Below, one piece after another: positions 33,764-42,403 of a DNA stretch of 64,000 nucleotides. Position 1 is the first letter of the stretch. Every line of letters begins with the position of its first letter. The notes beneath the pieces were generated by a model. That model did no database searches and was not told the origin of the DNA. It was given only the letters and a program-made list of their open reading frames with translations. The DNA is from Amorphus orientalis (GTDB taxonomy: Bacteria; Pseudomonadota; Alphaproteobacteria; Rhizobiales; Amorphaceae), in assembly GCF_030814015.1 (NCBI RefSeq), contig NZ_JAUSUL010000001.1, forward strand, positions 1,640,001 to 1,704,000, in the 5' to 3' direction. Both the position numbers and the translations under genes were made by a program.

Positions 33764-33933
33764 AGGTCGTCTCGTCTCCTGAAGCGTCGGGTCGGTGTCG
33801 GCGGGTCGGTCGGGCGTGGCCGGTCCGGGGCGCGCGCCCGGCATAGGGCGAGCGGCAGCATAGGAGCGGCTGATGCGCAGGCAAGGGAAAATGCACCGTT
33901 TTCTTTTGTCTGCGGCGCTTGATCTGGGTATCT

Positions 33934-33948
33934 GTAACTAAAACTTAT
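33934..33948. promoter_or_regulatory. Candidate LysR-type box upstream of galB
   Basis: GTAACTAAAACTTAT is an imperfect palindrome (xTAAxT-AAA-AxTTAx) that fits the T-N11-A rule for LysR regulators. It lies in an AT-rich patch 110 bp before the galB ATG. CTGTA overlaps its left edge and also occurs in the inverted repeat before the tandem-HTH LysR gene. Confidence 0.35.
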
Positions 33949-34057
33949 GTCTGCGCCCGGGTTCGAATTTGGGAACCGCGCCGCCGTCGCATAGGTTCGG
34001 GTGGAAAGTCACAGGGGTCGCATTCTGTGCGGCACCCGATCTCAAGAGGAGACGCCG

Positions 34058-34786
34058 ATGAGCAAGACCGCCCTGGTGGTCAGCGCCCATTCCGCCGATT
34101 TCGTCTGGCGCTGCGGAGGCGCGATCGCCCTTCATCAGAAGCAGGGCTACGAGGTGACCGTGGTCTGCCTGTCCTATGGCGAGCGGGGCGAGAGCGCCAA
34201 GCTCTGGAAGCAGGAGGGCATGACGCTGGAGAAGGTGAAGGCGGAGCGCCGCAAGGAAGCCGAGAACGCAGCCGCCGCCCTCAACGCCCACGACATCCAG
34301 TTCTTCGACGTCGGCGACTATCCGCTCGATCTCGGCCGCGAGACCCAGGACCGCATGGTCGACGTGATCCGCGCCGTGCAGCCCAACTTCATGATGAGCC
34401 ACTCCAAGTGGGACCCGTACAACACGGACCACATGTACACGACCGACTTCACGCTCACCTGCCGGATGATCGCCCAGGCCTGGGGCCACAATCCGGGTCA
34501 GAAGGTGCTGGGTGCGCCGCAGCTCTACCTGTTCGAGCCGCACCAGACCGAGCAGATGGAATGGAAGCCCGACACCTTCCTCGACATCACCGAGGTGTGG
34601 GATCAGAAATGGGCGGCGATCCAGTGCATGCAGGGCCAGGAGCACCTGTGGCACTTCTACAAAAACGTCGCGGAGAACCGTGCGAACCACTTCCGCCGCA
34701 ACTCCGGCGGCCAGTCCGGCGGGCGCGACGCCAAGTATGCCGAGGGCTTCCAGTCCGTGTTCCCCCGCACCGTGGACACGCTGTGA
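34058..34786 (+). CDS. galB: 4-oxalomesaconate hydratase GalB (PIG-L deacetylase superfamily)
   Basis: A 242-residue PIG-L/LmbE-fold protein. The metal site opens with [13 protein letters not shown] (about 8-20), in place of the AHPDD of deacetylases, and [19 protein letters not shown] supplies further ligands. This variant matches GalB of Pseudomonas putida, a zinc-dependent hydratase that turns 4-oxalomesaconate into 4-carboxy-4-hydroxy-2-oxoadipate. The identification is reinforced by galC and galD immediately downstream. AAGAGGAGA precedes the ATG at 34058. Stop and next start overlap as TGATG. Confidence 0.87.
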   Translation: MSKTALVVSAHSADFVWRCGGAIALHQKQGYEVTVVCLSYGERGESAKLWKQEGMTLEKVKAERRKEAENAAAALNAHDIQFFDVGDYPLDLGRETQDRMVDVIRAVQPNFMMSHSKWDPYNTDHMYTTDFTLTCRMIAQAWGHNPGQKVLGAPQLYLFEPHQTEQMEWKPDTFLDITEVWDQKWAAIQCMQGQEHLWHFYKNVAENRANHFRRNSGGQSGGRDAKYAEGFQSVFPRTVDTL

Positions 34787-35478
34787 TGGCCGGCTCCACG
34801 ACACAAGAGGGCGTGGTCGTCCAGCATATCGAGCGGGCCGACCAGGCGGTGATCGACGGGCTCGGCGCCTGTGGCGTGGCGACCGTTCACGAGGCGCAGG
34901 GCCGCAAGGGGCTGCTTGCCGCCTATATGCGGCCGATCTATTCGGGCGCCCGGCTCGCGGCCTCCGCCGTGACCATCTCGGCGCCGCCCTGCGACAACTG
35001 GATGGTCCATGTCGCCATCGAGCAGGTGAAGGCCGGCGACATTCTCGTGCTCGCCCCGACCTCGCCGTCCGATGCCGGCTATTTCGGCGACCTTCTGGCC
35101 ACCTCCGCCAAGGTGCGCGGCTGTCGCGGGCTGGTCATCGACGCCGGCGTCCGCGACACCCGCGACCTGACCGAAATGGGCTTCCCGGTCTGGTCGAAGG
35201 CGGTGTTTGCCCAAGGAACCGTCAAGGAGACGCTGGGCTCGGTCAACGTGCCGGTCGTCTGCGCCGGCGAGCTGGTCAATCCGGGCGACGTGATCGTCGC
35301 CGACGATGACGGCGTCTGCGTGGTCCGCCGCGAGGAGGCGGCGAGCGTGCTGGAGAAGGCGCGGGCCCGCGAGGCCAACGAGGCGGAGAAGCGGGCCCGG
35401 TTCGAGGCCGGCGAACTCGGCCTCGACATCTATGGCATGCGGGAAAAGCTCGCGGCCAAGGGCCTCAAATACATCTGA
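34786..35478 (+). CDS. galC: 4-carboxy-4-hydroxy-2-oxoadipate aldolase/oxaloacetate decarboxylase GalC/LigK
   Basis: A 230-residue RraA-fold class II aldolase. The metal/pyruvate motif is [17 protein letters not shown] (G-x20-R-D type, with the Asp and Arg of the HMG/CHA aldolase family), and the N-terminal region [14 protein letters not shown] is typical. It cleaves 4-carboxy-4-hydroxy-2-oxoadipate to pyruvate and oxaloacetate, the product of the GalB reaction. The gene shares one base with the galB stop and lies 6 bp before galD, so all three form one operon. Confidence 0.9.
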   Translation: MAGSTTQEGVVVQHIERADQAVIDGLGACGVATVHEAQGRKGLLAAYMRPIYSGARLAASAVTISAPPCDNWMVHVAIEQVKAGDILVLAPTSPSDAGYFGDLLATSAKVRGCRGLVIDAGVRDTRDLTEMGFPVWSKAVFAQGTVKETLGSVNVPVVCAGELVNPGDVIVADDDGVCVVRREEAASVLEKARAREANEAEKRARFEAGELGLDIYGMREKLAAKGLKYI

Positions 35479-35484
35479 GGGAAG

Positions 35485-36546
35485 ATGATGGCGGACAAAG
35501 GCGTGCCCTGCATGTGGATGAGGGGCGGCACTTCAAAGGGCGGCTACTTCCTCAAGGCCGACCTGCCTGCAGACGAGGGCGAGCGGGACCGCTTCCTGCT
35601 CGCCGCCATGGGCTCGCCCGATCCGCGCCAGATCGACGGGATGGGCGGGGCCGATCCGCTCACCTCGAAGGTCGCCGTCGTCTCCCGGTCCGAGCGCGAC
35701 GACTGCGACGTCGACTATCTGTTCCTCCAGGTGTTCGTCGATCAGGCGATCGTCACCGACAGCCAGAACTGCGGCAACATCCTCGCCGGGGTTGGGCCGT
35801 TCGCGATCGAGCGCGGCCTGGTCGAAGCGAAGGACGGGCGCACCGAGGTCCGCATCTTCATGGTCAACACCGCCCAGATCGCGGTTGCGACCATCGAGAC
35901 GCCGGGCGGCGAGGTGACCTATGCCGGCGATGCCCGGATCGACGGCGTGCCGGGTACAGCCGCGCCGATACCGATCGTGTTTCAGGATACGGCCGGGTCC
36001 ACCTGTGGCGCGCTGCTGCCCACCGGCAACGCGGTCGACACGGTTGAGGGCGTCGAGGTCACGCTGATCGACAATGGCATGCCCTGCGTGATCCTGAACG
36101 CGGCCGACTTCGGACTGGACGGCGACGAGACGCCGGAGGCGCTGGAGGCCAACGAGGACCTGCGCGCCCGGGTCGAAAAGATCCGTCTCGCGGTCGGGCC
36201 GATGATGAATCTCGGCGACGTGGCGGAAAAGTCGGTGCCGAAGATGACGTTGGTCTCGCCCGCGAAGGATGGCGGCGCGATCTCGACCCGTACCTTCATT
36301 CCGCACCGGGCGCACAAGGCGATCGGCGTGCTCGGCGCGGTCTCCGTCGGCACCGCCTGCCTGCTCGACGACGGGCCGGCGGCGAAGCTCGCCAACGTGC
36401 CGGAGGGCCGGGAGAAGGCGCTTTCGATCGAGCATCCGACCGGCGAATTCACCGTCATCGCCACCCTCGACGATCAGGGCGAGGTCGCTTCGGCCGGCGT
36501 GCTGCGCACCGCCCGCAAGCTGATGGACGGGGTGGTGTTCGATTGA
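35485..36546 (+). CDS. galD: 4-oxalomesaconate tautomerase GalD/LigU (PrpF family)
   Basis: A 353-residue PrpF-fold protein (diaminopimelate-epimerase-like fold). Signatures are WMRGGTSKGGYFLKADLPAD at the start, MGGADPLTSKVAVVS, and VTDSQNCGNILAGVGPFAIE with the catalytic-region Cys. In gallate catabolism GalD converts the enol/keto form of 4-oxalomesaconate for GalB. Thus galB, galC and galD cover the steps from the ring-cleavage product to pyruvate and oxaloacetate. GAGGGAAG lies directly before two tandem ATGs (35485, 35488); the second has better spacing. Confidence 0.9.
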   Translation: MMADKGVPCMWMRGGTSKGGYFLKADLPADEGERDRFLLAAMGSPDPRQIDGMGGADPLTSKVAVVSRSERDDCDVDYLFLQVFVDQAIVTDSQNCGNILAGVGPFAIERGLVEAKDGRTEVRIFMVNTAQIAVATIETPGGEVTYAGDARIDGVPGTAAPIPIVFQDTAGSTCGALLPTGNAVDTVEGVEVTLIDNGMPCVILNAADFGLDGDETPEALEANEDLRARVEKIRLAVGPMMNLGDVAEKSVPKMTLVSPAKDGGAISTRTFIPHRAHKAIGVLGAVSVGTACLLDDGPAAKLANVPEGREKALSIEHPTGEFTVIATLDDQGEVASAGVLRTARKLMDGVVFD

Positions 36547-36573
36547 GGGGCGCGAGAGCGAATTTCTCGGAAC

Positions 36574-36852
36574 TTAAATCACAGGTTTTATTTTGCTCGA
36601 AAGGAATGCAAAGGCATCGCGAGCCGCTTCCATTTCGCTATCTCCTAAAAACCGAAGAACCAACTTGTCCACCGATTGCGGCTCTCTCCCGTTCACTTCG
36701 ACCTCTAATGCGGTCGAGCCGTTCTCTGTGTCGAAGGTGATCTCAAGGTATCCGCCGTGACCACCGTCACCACCCTGAGGTCCGTTAGTTCTAAATTCAA
36801 CGGAGCCGAGACAGGCGTAGCAATACTCGAATCGATCACGGTGTTCAGTCAC
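36574..36852 (-). CDS. Small hypothetical protein in an AT-rich patch (GTG start)
   Basis: A 92-residue soluble, mildly acidic protein of unknown function. Visible features are a CYAC pair near the start (residues 11-14), a glycine-rich loop (GPQGGDGGHGGYLEI) and a helical C-terminus. The start is GTG at 36852, six bases after AGGGGAG, a strong ribosome-binding site, which is the best argument that the gene is real. Base composition around it (about 36550-37040) is clearly richer in A and T than its neighbours, suggesting recent acquisition. It is antisense to the surrounding gal and lysR genes. No family recognised. Confidence 0.55.
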   Translation of the reverse strand: MTEHRDRFEYCYACLGSVEFRTNGPQGGDGGHGGYLEITFDTENGSTALEVEVNGREPQSVDKLVLRFLGDSEMEAARDAFAFLSSKIKPVI

Positions 36853-37007
36853 AGGATACTCCCCTCTCCATGGCGCCCGGCCAAGGTAGACATATCAACC
36901 TCCACGGCTTTGGTCACGGGGACAATGTCTGTGACTTAACATAGCTTTTAGATAATTTCGGTCGCGATGGCAGGCGTCACGCACAACGATTTTGGAGGAG
37001 TACGGTA

Positions 37008-37027
37008 CTGTAGTATATATCGTACAG
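37008..37027. promoter_or_regulatory. Inverted repeat at the promoter of the tandem-HTH lysR gene
   Basis: CTGTA (37008-37012) and TACAG (37023-37027) flank ten mostly A/T bases. It ends 18 bp before the ATG at 37046, so a bound protein would block transcription or translation initiation; autoregulation by the LysR protein is likely. Confidence 0.5.
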
Positions 37028-37045
37028 CGCGACTGCAGGATCGGC

Positions 37046-38272
37046 ATGCGCATCTATCCAAATCTCCGTCATGTCCGGTTGATCGACGCCGCCGTCCGGC
37101 TCGGGTCGCTCACCCAGGCGGCCGATCATGTCGGGATTTCCCAGCCGGCGGGCTCCCAGGCGCTCGTGCGGCTCGAGGATCTGTTCGGCGGCCGGCTTCT
37201 GGAGCGCACCGCGACCAGGGCGGTGGCAACTCCCCGTGGCGAGGTGGTGGCGCGCCGCGCCGCCCGCGCGCTCGCGTTCCTGAAGGCCGCCGCCTCGAAG
37301 ATAGCCCGCCTGGAAAAAGCGCGGCCGGCGAAGCCCGTCCTGCTGGAGGCCCAGGCGGCGATGCCGCAGCTACGCGCGATTTCCGCCTTCGCCGAAACCG
37401 GCAGCTTCTCCGCCGCAGCCCGGCGTCTCGGGCTCTCCGAACCGTCGGTGAACCGGGCGGCCCGGGACTTGGAGCAGATCGTCGGCGAGGCGCTCTTTGC
37501 CGGCACCTCCCGCCACCTGATGCTGACGCCGGCCGGACGGCTGCTGTCCCGGCACGCCAATCTGGTGATGAAGGAGCTGGACTCCGCCTTCGAGGAGGTG
37601 CGCGAGCTTGCCGGCGCCTTCGACGGCCGGGTGGTGGTGGGCACGTTGCCGCTGGTGCGCACCGCGATCGTTCCGGCCGCTGTGGTGGCGCTCGCCGACC
37701 GCCGGCCGGATGCGACGGTCGAGGTGCTGGATGGCCCCTACGACACGCTCGTCCAGGATCTGGAGAACGGCCGGATCGACATGCTGGTCGGGGCGCTCCG
37801 GCCGGACCTGCCCCGCCGCGATCTTGTCGAGGAGACGCTGTTCCAGGACGATCTGTCGATCGTTGCCCGGGCCGACCATCCGCTTGCCCGCCGCCGCAGC
37901 GTCACGCCGGCCGACCTTGCCGGATTTCCCTGGGTCCTGCCGCGGCCCGGGACGCCCACCCGCGCCAGTTTCGACCGGCTGGCGGCCACGTTTCCGCCGG
38001 ACGCCTCCCTGGCGGGGGTGATCGAGACCGGGTCGCTGGTGGCGCTCAGAAGCATCCTGATGATGTCGGACCGGCTCACCATCCTGTCCCGGCGGCAGAT
38101 CCTGTACGAGGAGGAGGCCGGGTACCTGACTGTGCTTCAGTACCGGCTGAGCGACACCACCCGGCCGATCGGCCTGACGCTGCGGTCCGGCTGGCAGCCG
38201 ACCGCCCTGCAGGCGGACTTTCTGGCCGAGCTGCGCCGGGTCGTGGCGGAGGAACACGAGGGGGCGGAATGA
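37046..38272 (+). CDS. LysR-type regulator with two tandem HTH domains
   Basis: A 408-residue protein. The first winged helix (RHVRLIDAAVRLGSLTQAAD, then HVGISQPAGSQALVRLEDLF) occupies about residues 8-70. A second complete one (QLRAISAFAETGSFSAAARR, then LGLSEPSVNRAARDLEQIVG) follows at about 105-170, and then a PBP2 effector domain. Ordinary LysR proteins have one and are about 300 residues. The ATG at 37046 has AGGA upstream; an earlier TTG is unlikely. It lies downstream of galBCD with the AT-rich small gene between, and overlaps a methyltransferase gene by ATGA. Control of the gal operon is plausible but unproven. Confidence 0.88.
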   Translation: MRIYPNLRHVRLIDAAVRLGSLTQAADHVGISQPAGSQALVRLEDLFGGRLLERTATRAVATPRGEVVARRAARALAFLKAAASKIARLEKARPAKPVLLEAQAAMPQLRAISAFAETGSFSAAARRLGLSEPSVNRAARDLEQIVGEALFAGTSRHLMLTPAGRLLSRHANLVMKELDSAFEEVRELAGAFDGRVVVGTLPLVRTAIVPAAVVALADRRPDATVEVLDGPYDTLVQDLENGRIDMLVGALRPDLPRRDLVEETLFQDDLSIVARADHPLARRRSVTPADLAGFPWVLPRPGTPTRASFDRLAATFPPDASLAGVIETGSLVALRSILMMSDRLTILSRRQILYEEEAGYLTVLQYRLSDTTRPIGLTLRSGWQPTALQADFLAELRRVVAEEHEGAE

Positions 38273-38895
38273 CCGATCTGACGGACCTCGCCGGCCAGAC
38301 CCAGGCGGTCTACGAGCGCAACGCCCGCCGGTTCGATGCCGAGCGGCCGAAAATCCTGTTCGAGCGGGCCTGGCTGGAGCGTTTTCTGGAGGCGTTACCG
38401 GCGCAGGCCGCGATCCTCGATTTGGGCTGCGGCAGTGGTGACCCGATCGCCCGCTTCCTGACGGAGCGGGGCTGCAGGGTCACCGGCATCGATGCCTCGT
38501 CGGCCATGATCGCGCTGGCCCGGGAGAAGCAGCCGGCGGGAGACTGGCGCGTTGCCGACATGCGCGCCCTCGATCTCGCCGAGAGCTTCGACGGCATCAT
38601 CGGATGGGACAGCTTCTTCCATCTGACCCGGGACGAGCAGCGGGCGGTGCTGGCCTTGACCGCCCGGCATCTCAGGCCGGGCGGCGCGCTGATGCTGACG
38701 GTCGGTCCCGAAGACGGTGAGGTCGAAGGGCGGGTCGGAGACGACCGCGTCTACCATTCGAGCCTGTCGGAAACGGAGTACCGGGCGCTCCTGGCGGAGC
38801 AGGGCCTCTCCGTGACCGATTTCGTTGCCGAGGATCCGCGGTGCGACTTTCATACCGTGCTCCTCGCCCGCAAGACGGACGCCCAGGCTGGGTAG
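38269..38895 (+). CDS. Class I SAM-dependent methyltransferase
   Basis: A 208-residue methyltransferase. The SAM-binding motif I is AILDLGCGSGDPIARFL (about residues 47-63), followed by acidic motif II (VTGIDASSAMIALAREK), and the motif DGIIGWDSFFHL later. The start overlaps the upstream lysR stop by four bases, so the two are cotranslated. The substrate is unknown; small proteins of this shape usually methylate small molecules. It is convergent with the dienelactone hydrolase gene, 12 bp away. Confidence 0.87.
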   Translation: MTDLTDLAGQTQAVYERNARRFDAERPKILFERAWLERFLEALPAQAAILDLGCGSGDPIARFLTERGCRVTGIDASSAMIALAREKQPAGDWRVADMRALDLAESFDGIIGWDSFFHLTRDEQRAVLALTARHLRPGGALMLTVGPEDGEVEGRVGDDRVYHSSLSETEYRALLAEQGLSVTDFVAEDPRCDFHTVLLARKTDAQAG

Positions 38896-38907
38896 GGGGT
38901 CTCCGCC

Positions 38908-39591
38908 TCAGACCTGGTAGGCGCCCACGTGCTTGTCCAGGAAGGCGAGGGTCCGCTCGCCGGCGATCCGCGCCGATTCCGGTTCGTAGGCGGAGCGGTG
39001 GTCGCAGTTGAAGCCGTGGCCGGCCGGGTAGACGTAAAGCTCGACCTCGGGCCGTTTGCGGCGAACCTCCTCCACATCCTCCATCGGAATGGACTGGTCG
39101 GTCTCGCCGAAATGCAGCATGACCGGACACATGGGCTTCTCGTCGGCGAACGCCTTCACCTTGCCGCCATAGTATCCGACCGCCGCGGCGAGGCCGTGCA
39201 TACGTGTGGCGGCGGCGAAGGCGAGGGACCCGCCCAGACAGTAGCCGACCACGGCCACCGGGCCTTCTTCGGCAAGGACAGCCTTGGCCGCGCCCACGTC
39301 CATCAGCATCTGATCGAAGTCGGGATTGGCGATGAAGGATCGCGCCTTCTTGATCTCTTCCTCGCTGTAGCCGGATTCGAAGCCCGGCTCGGTCCGGTCG
39401 AAGATCGCCGGCGCGATGGCCTTGTAGCCGGCGTGCGCGAACCAGTCGCAGACCTCGCGGATGTGCCGGTTCACCCCGAAGATCTCCTGGACGACCACGA
39501 CACCGCCTTTCTGGGGCTCCTCGGTCGGTGTTGCGACATAGGCGCCGAGCTGGAAGCCGTCCCCGGCCGTCAGCGTGATCGTCTCTCCCAT
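38908..39591 (-). CDS. Dienelactone hydrolase family protein
   Basis: A 227-residue alpha/beta hydrolase with a cysteine nucleophile: GYCLGGSLAF (about residue 117), acid residue in FGETDQSIP and histidine in YPAGHGFNCDHR. VVVQEIFGVNRHIREVCDWFA near the start is the family signature with the substrate-contacting Glu. Such enzymes hydrolyse dienelactones in aromatic catabolism or other small esters. Nothing in the neighbourhood encodes a chloroaromatic or muconate pathway, so the physiological substrate is open. It is divergent from the siderophore-interacting gene. Confidence 0.88.
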   Translation of the reverse strand: MGETITLTAGDGFQLGAYVATPTEEPQKGGVVVVQEIFGVNRHIREVCDWFAHAGYKAIAPAIFDRTEPGFESGYSEEEIKKARSFIANPDFDQMLMDVGAAKAVLAEEGPVAVVGYCLGGSLAFAAATRMHGLAAAVGYYGGKVKAFADEKPMCPVMLHFGETDQSIPMEDVEEVRRKRPEVELYVYPAGHGFNCDHRSAYEPESARIAGERTLAFLDKHVGAYQV

Positions 39592-39787
39592 GAATATCTC
39601 CCAGGTTCGCTCAGAAGGAAGGATGGAGCCGGCATCGCAAATCCCGTTCCATCCGTCCAGTGGCGGCGCGCGGGTTTCTCGGCCTGGGAGGCAACGATCC
39701 TGCGGTCGGTGCGTTGCTCACCACCCAGCGCCTTCGGTTCGTCGGAGCGGATCGAGCGGCCGAAACGCTCCCATACGGAGATCAGAG

Positions 39788-40549
39788 ATGACCGATCAGA
39801 TGACCCAAACCGCCGCGCCGGAGTCGATCGCCCGCGCCAAGGGGCCGACACGGCGCATGACCGTCGTGACGACGCGGGACGTGACACCCTCCATGCGGCG
39901 GGTCAGCTTCATGTTCGACGGTATCGAGACCTTCGCCTATCAGCCCGGCCAGGCCCTTGCGTTCGCCATGCCGAACGGGGAGGGCGGAACCGAGCGGCGC
40001 GACTACACGATCCGCTCGATGGATCGCAACGTCGGCCGGCTCGATGTGGATTTCGTTCTCCATGACGACGATGCGCCGGCCGAAAAGTGGGCGGAATCGG
40101 CGAAACCCGGCGATGTCGTCGAGGCGCGGGGGCCGCACGGCAAGATCGTGGTCAACCCGGACGCGGACTGGCACCTCTTCGTCGGCGACGAGACCGGCAT
40201 CGCCGCGATCTTCCACATCCTGGAGGAGATGCCGGAAGGCACGCCCGCGTTCGTCTTCCTGGAGGTTTCCGGACCCGAGGACGAGCAGAGCTGCGACACC
40301 GCGGCGACGGCCGAGATCCGGTATGTCCATCGCGCCAAGGACGACCCGGCGAAAGACCAGAAGCTTCCCGAGCAGGTCGACGCATTCGAGCTGCCGGACG
40401 GATCGGGGCAGGCCTATGTGGTCGGCGAGACCGGCAAGGTCCGCCAGATCCGGCGGCGGCTGATCGAGCGCGGGATGGACAAGGACCGGGTCGCTGCGGA
40501 AGGCTACTGGCGCCCCGGCCATCTCGGCGACGACGAGAGCGCGGACTGA
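39788..40549 (+). CDS. Siderophore-interacting protein (FAD-dependent ferric-siderophore reductase family)
   Basis: A 253-residue SIP-type flavoprotein. FAD-binding is shown by RRDYTIRSMD (about residues 78-87), and the NAD(P)H side by HLFVGDETGIAAIFHILEE with the family-specific GDETALPA-like motif. The C-terminus has the WRPGHLGDD ending (consensus YWR.G). It releases iron from ferric siderophores in the cytosol. GGAG lies seven bases before the ATG at 39788. No siderophore receptor or transporter is nearby. Confidence 0.87.
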   Translation: MTDQMTQTAAPESIARAKGPTRRMTVVTTRDVTPSMRRVSFMFDGIETFAYQPGQALAFAMPNGEGGTERRDYTIRSMDRNVGRLDVDFVLHDDDAPAEKWAESAKPGDVVEARGPHGKIVVNPDADWHLFVGDETGIAAIFHILEEMPEGTPAFVFLEVSGPEDEQSCDTAATAEIRYVHRAKDDPAKDQKLPEQVDAFELPDGSGQAYVVGETGKVRQIRRRLIERGMDKDRVAAEGYWRPGHLGDDESAD

Positions 40550-40553
40550 CTGC

Positions 40554-40595
40554 GCGCGCGCCGGTGCTTGCGCGAAATCGGCGCGCGCATTACTT
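40554..40595 (+). terminator. Hairpin after the siderophore-interacting gene
   Basis: Perfect 10-bp arms GCGCGCGCCG (40554-40563) and CGGCGCGCGC (40579-40588) with a 15-nt loop are followed by ATTACTT. Probable terminator; the T-tract is weak. Confidence 0.5.
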
Positions 40596-40747
40596 AAGCG
40601 CTATCTAATTTCGGAGTTTGTATGCGCTCTCGACCGGAGACCCGGTAAGGGCTCGGCCGAAGAGGTCGAGCCAATGCGAACCTGAAGCACCCGCATGCGC
40701 TGGCTGCGGGACGCTTCGCGTTGTCCGCATGCGAGCTTCGAAATTCC

Positions 40748-41005
40748 ATGGATATCTCAAAGAACGAGCAGCGGGTCCTGCACCTGCTCGCTCAAGGTGG
40801 CTCCATCCACGTCAGGAAGGATGAGCGCCGAAAGGTCGTCGACTGCGTCGTCGTCACCCGCGACGGGTGGCATTGGAACGGATGTCCGCTTTCAGTCTTC
40901 ACGAGACTGAAGCGGCGCCGTCTGATCCAGTCCAGAGCGGGAGCCCCTTACCGGGTCACGGAGCTGGGGCTGAGACGCGTGAGAGCGCAGCTCGACAATC
41001 GCTGA
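40748..41005 (+). CDS. yjhX: YjhX family protein (UPF0386)
   Basis: An 85-residue protein with the exact length and pattern of Escherichia coli YjhX: start MDISKNEQRVLHLLAQGGSI, middle CPLSVFTRLKRRRLIQS and the end PYRVTELGLRRVRAQLDNR. YjhX has been proposed as a toxin with antitoxin YjhQ, but no YjhQ-like acetyltransferase gene lies beside it here, and many alphaproteobacteria carry it alone. The ATG at 40748 matches the family start. A 13-bp sequence in its leader is repeated in inverted orientation near its 3' end (see findings). Confidence 0.85.
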   Translation: MDISKNEQRVLHLLAQGGSIHVRKDERRKVVDCVVVTRDGWHWNGCPLSVFTRLKRRRLIQSRAGAPYRVTELGLRRVRAQLDNR

Positions 41006-41042
41006 ACGAGGCTCCGGCTGCCTGCCCGTCTCAGAGAGGGGG

Positions 41043-41588
41043 CTACCCGAACATCTCCTGTTGTTCCGGGATGGCTCCCTCCAGGGTGAGCAGCCGGCGT
41101 TTCAGCTGGACCCCGCCGGTGGCGGAAAAGCCCACCATCCGGCCATCGGCGCCGAGGACCCTGTGGCAGGGAACGATCGGCGGGACCGGATTTCGGCCGA
41201 GCGCGACACCGACCGAGCGGGCCAGGGACCGGTCGCCGAGCTTGTAGGCAATGTCGCCATAAGTGCACGCCTGGCCGCGCGGAATGGCGCGGCAGGCGGC
41301 ATAAACCCGCCGCTCGAAGCTGTTCTGGGCGGACATGTCAAGCTTTGCACCGTCGAAGGATGCATCCTCCCCGGCCATCAGCGCCCTGATCCCGTCGGCG
41401 ATGGCAGCAAGTTCGTCCGGCAGGTCGACCGTGAGGATGTGAGCGCAGCCATGGGTCAGTCGGGAAAAAGCGGCCTCCGCGGTGGCCTCCGGCAGGCTCG
41501 CCCGGGCGACGCCACGGTCCGTCCAGCCGAGCCCGCACCATCCGAGCGCGGTTCTGAAGACGTTCGCATTCAGGATGTCGGATGTCAC
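41043..41588 (-). CDS. ogt: Methylated-DNA--[protein]-cysteine S-methyltransferase (Ogt/Ada C-terminal type)
   Basis: A 181-residue DNA repair protein. The suicide cysteine is C141 in IVPCHRVLGADG, preceded by the DNA-recognition helix AYKLGDRSLARSVGVALGRNP (Arg finger region) and followed by GFSATGGVQLKRRLLTLEG. It removes O6-alkyl groups from guanine. The N-terminal part (residues 1-80) is the usual non-catalytic domain, so it is more like the Ada C-terminal half than the shortest Ogt forms. It stands alone after the yjhX gene, convergent with it. Confidence 0.9.
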   Translation of the reverse strand: MTSDILNANVFRTALGWCGLGWTDRGVARASLPEATAEAAFSRLTHGCAHILTVDLPDELAAIADGIRALMAGEDASFDGAKLDMSAQNSFERRVYAACRAIPRGQACTYGDIAYKLGDRSLARSVGVALGRNPVPPIVPCHRVLGADGRMVGFSATGGVQLKRRLLTLEGAIPEQQEMFG

Positions 41589-41770
41589 AGACCAGGCCCC
41601 ATCGCTCGCGCACGCGGGCGGCTGTCCGGACCGGAAGCCGCCGCACGGTGCGGATCCCCCATCTTCGATGAAACGATTCGCGTCAGCGTCGACGGAGTGT
41701 CCGCCGGCATGGGACAGTTCTCAATCCGTTTTTGATCTCATCGTTCGATTGCGAACGGCCAAATGCCGTC

Positions 41771-42403
41771 TCAAGCCGCTTTGGATGGCGTTATCCCGCC
41801 CTTTTCCACCAGAAAGTCCAAGATGGTCTGGAGGCCGTCGCCGGCCTTCATGTTGGTGAACACATAGGGCCGCTCGCCGCGCATGCGCTTGGTGTCGGCG
41901 TCCATGACCTCGAGCGACGCGCCGACCAGATCGGCGAGGTCTGTCTTGTTGATCACCAGCAGGTCGGACCGGGTGATGCCGGGACCGCCCTTGCGCGGGA
42001 TCTTTTCGCCCGCCGACACGTCGATCACGTAGATGGTCAGGTCGGCCAGCTCCGGCGAGAACGTCGCTGCCAGATTGTCGCCGCCGGATTCAATCAGCAC
42101 CACGTCCAGCTCCGGAAAGCGTCCGCGCATCTCGTCGATCGCGGCGAGATTGATCGAGGCATCCTCCCGGATCGCTGTGTGGGGACAGCCGCCCGTCTCC
42201 ACGCCCAGGATCCGCTCCACCGGCAGCGCGTCGGCCCGGGTCAGGATCAGTGCGTCTTCCTTGGTGTAGATGTCGTTGGTGATGGCGGCGATGTCGTAGC
42301 GGTCGCGCATCGCCTTGCAGAGCGCTTCCATCAGGGCCGTCTTGCCCGATCCGACGGGGCCGCCGATGCCGACCCGCAAGGGTCCGTTGGGGGAACTGGT
42401 CAT
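41771..42403 (-). CDS. ureG: Urease accessory GTPase UreG
   Basis: A 210-residue SIMIBI GTPase. The P-loop [20 protein letters not shown] is at residues 12-31, [27 protein letters not shown] carries the metal-binding Cys-Pro-His of UreG, and the NKTD guanine motif is in [14 protein letters not shown]. It powers nickel insertion into urease with UreE, UreF and UreD. It is last in the leftward urease operon and its start overlaps the ureF stop by four bases. Confidence 0.95.
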   Translation of the reverse strand: MTSSPNGPLRVGIGGPVGSGKTALMEALCKAMRDRYDIAAITNDIYTKEDALILTRADALPVERILGVETGGCPHTAIREDASINLAAIDEMRGRFPELDVVLIESGGDNLAATFSPELADLTIYVIDVSAGEKIPRKGGPGITRSDLLVINKTDLADLVGASLEVMDADTKRMRGERPYVFTNMKAGDGLQTILDFLVEKGGITPSKAA

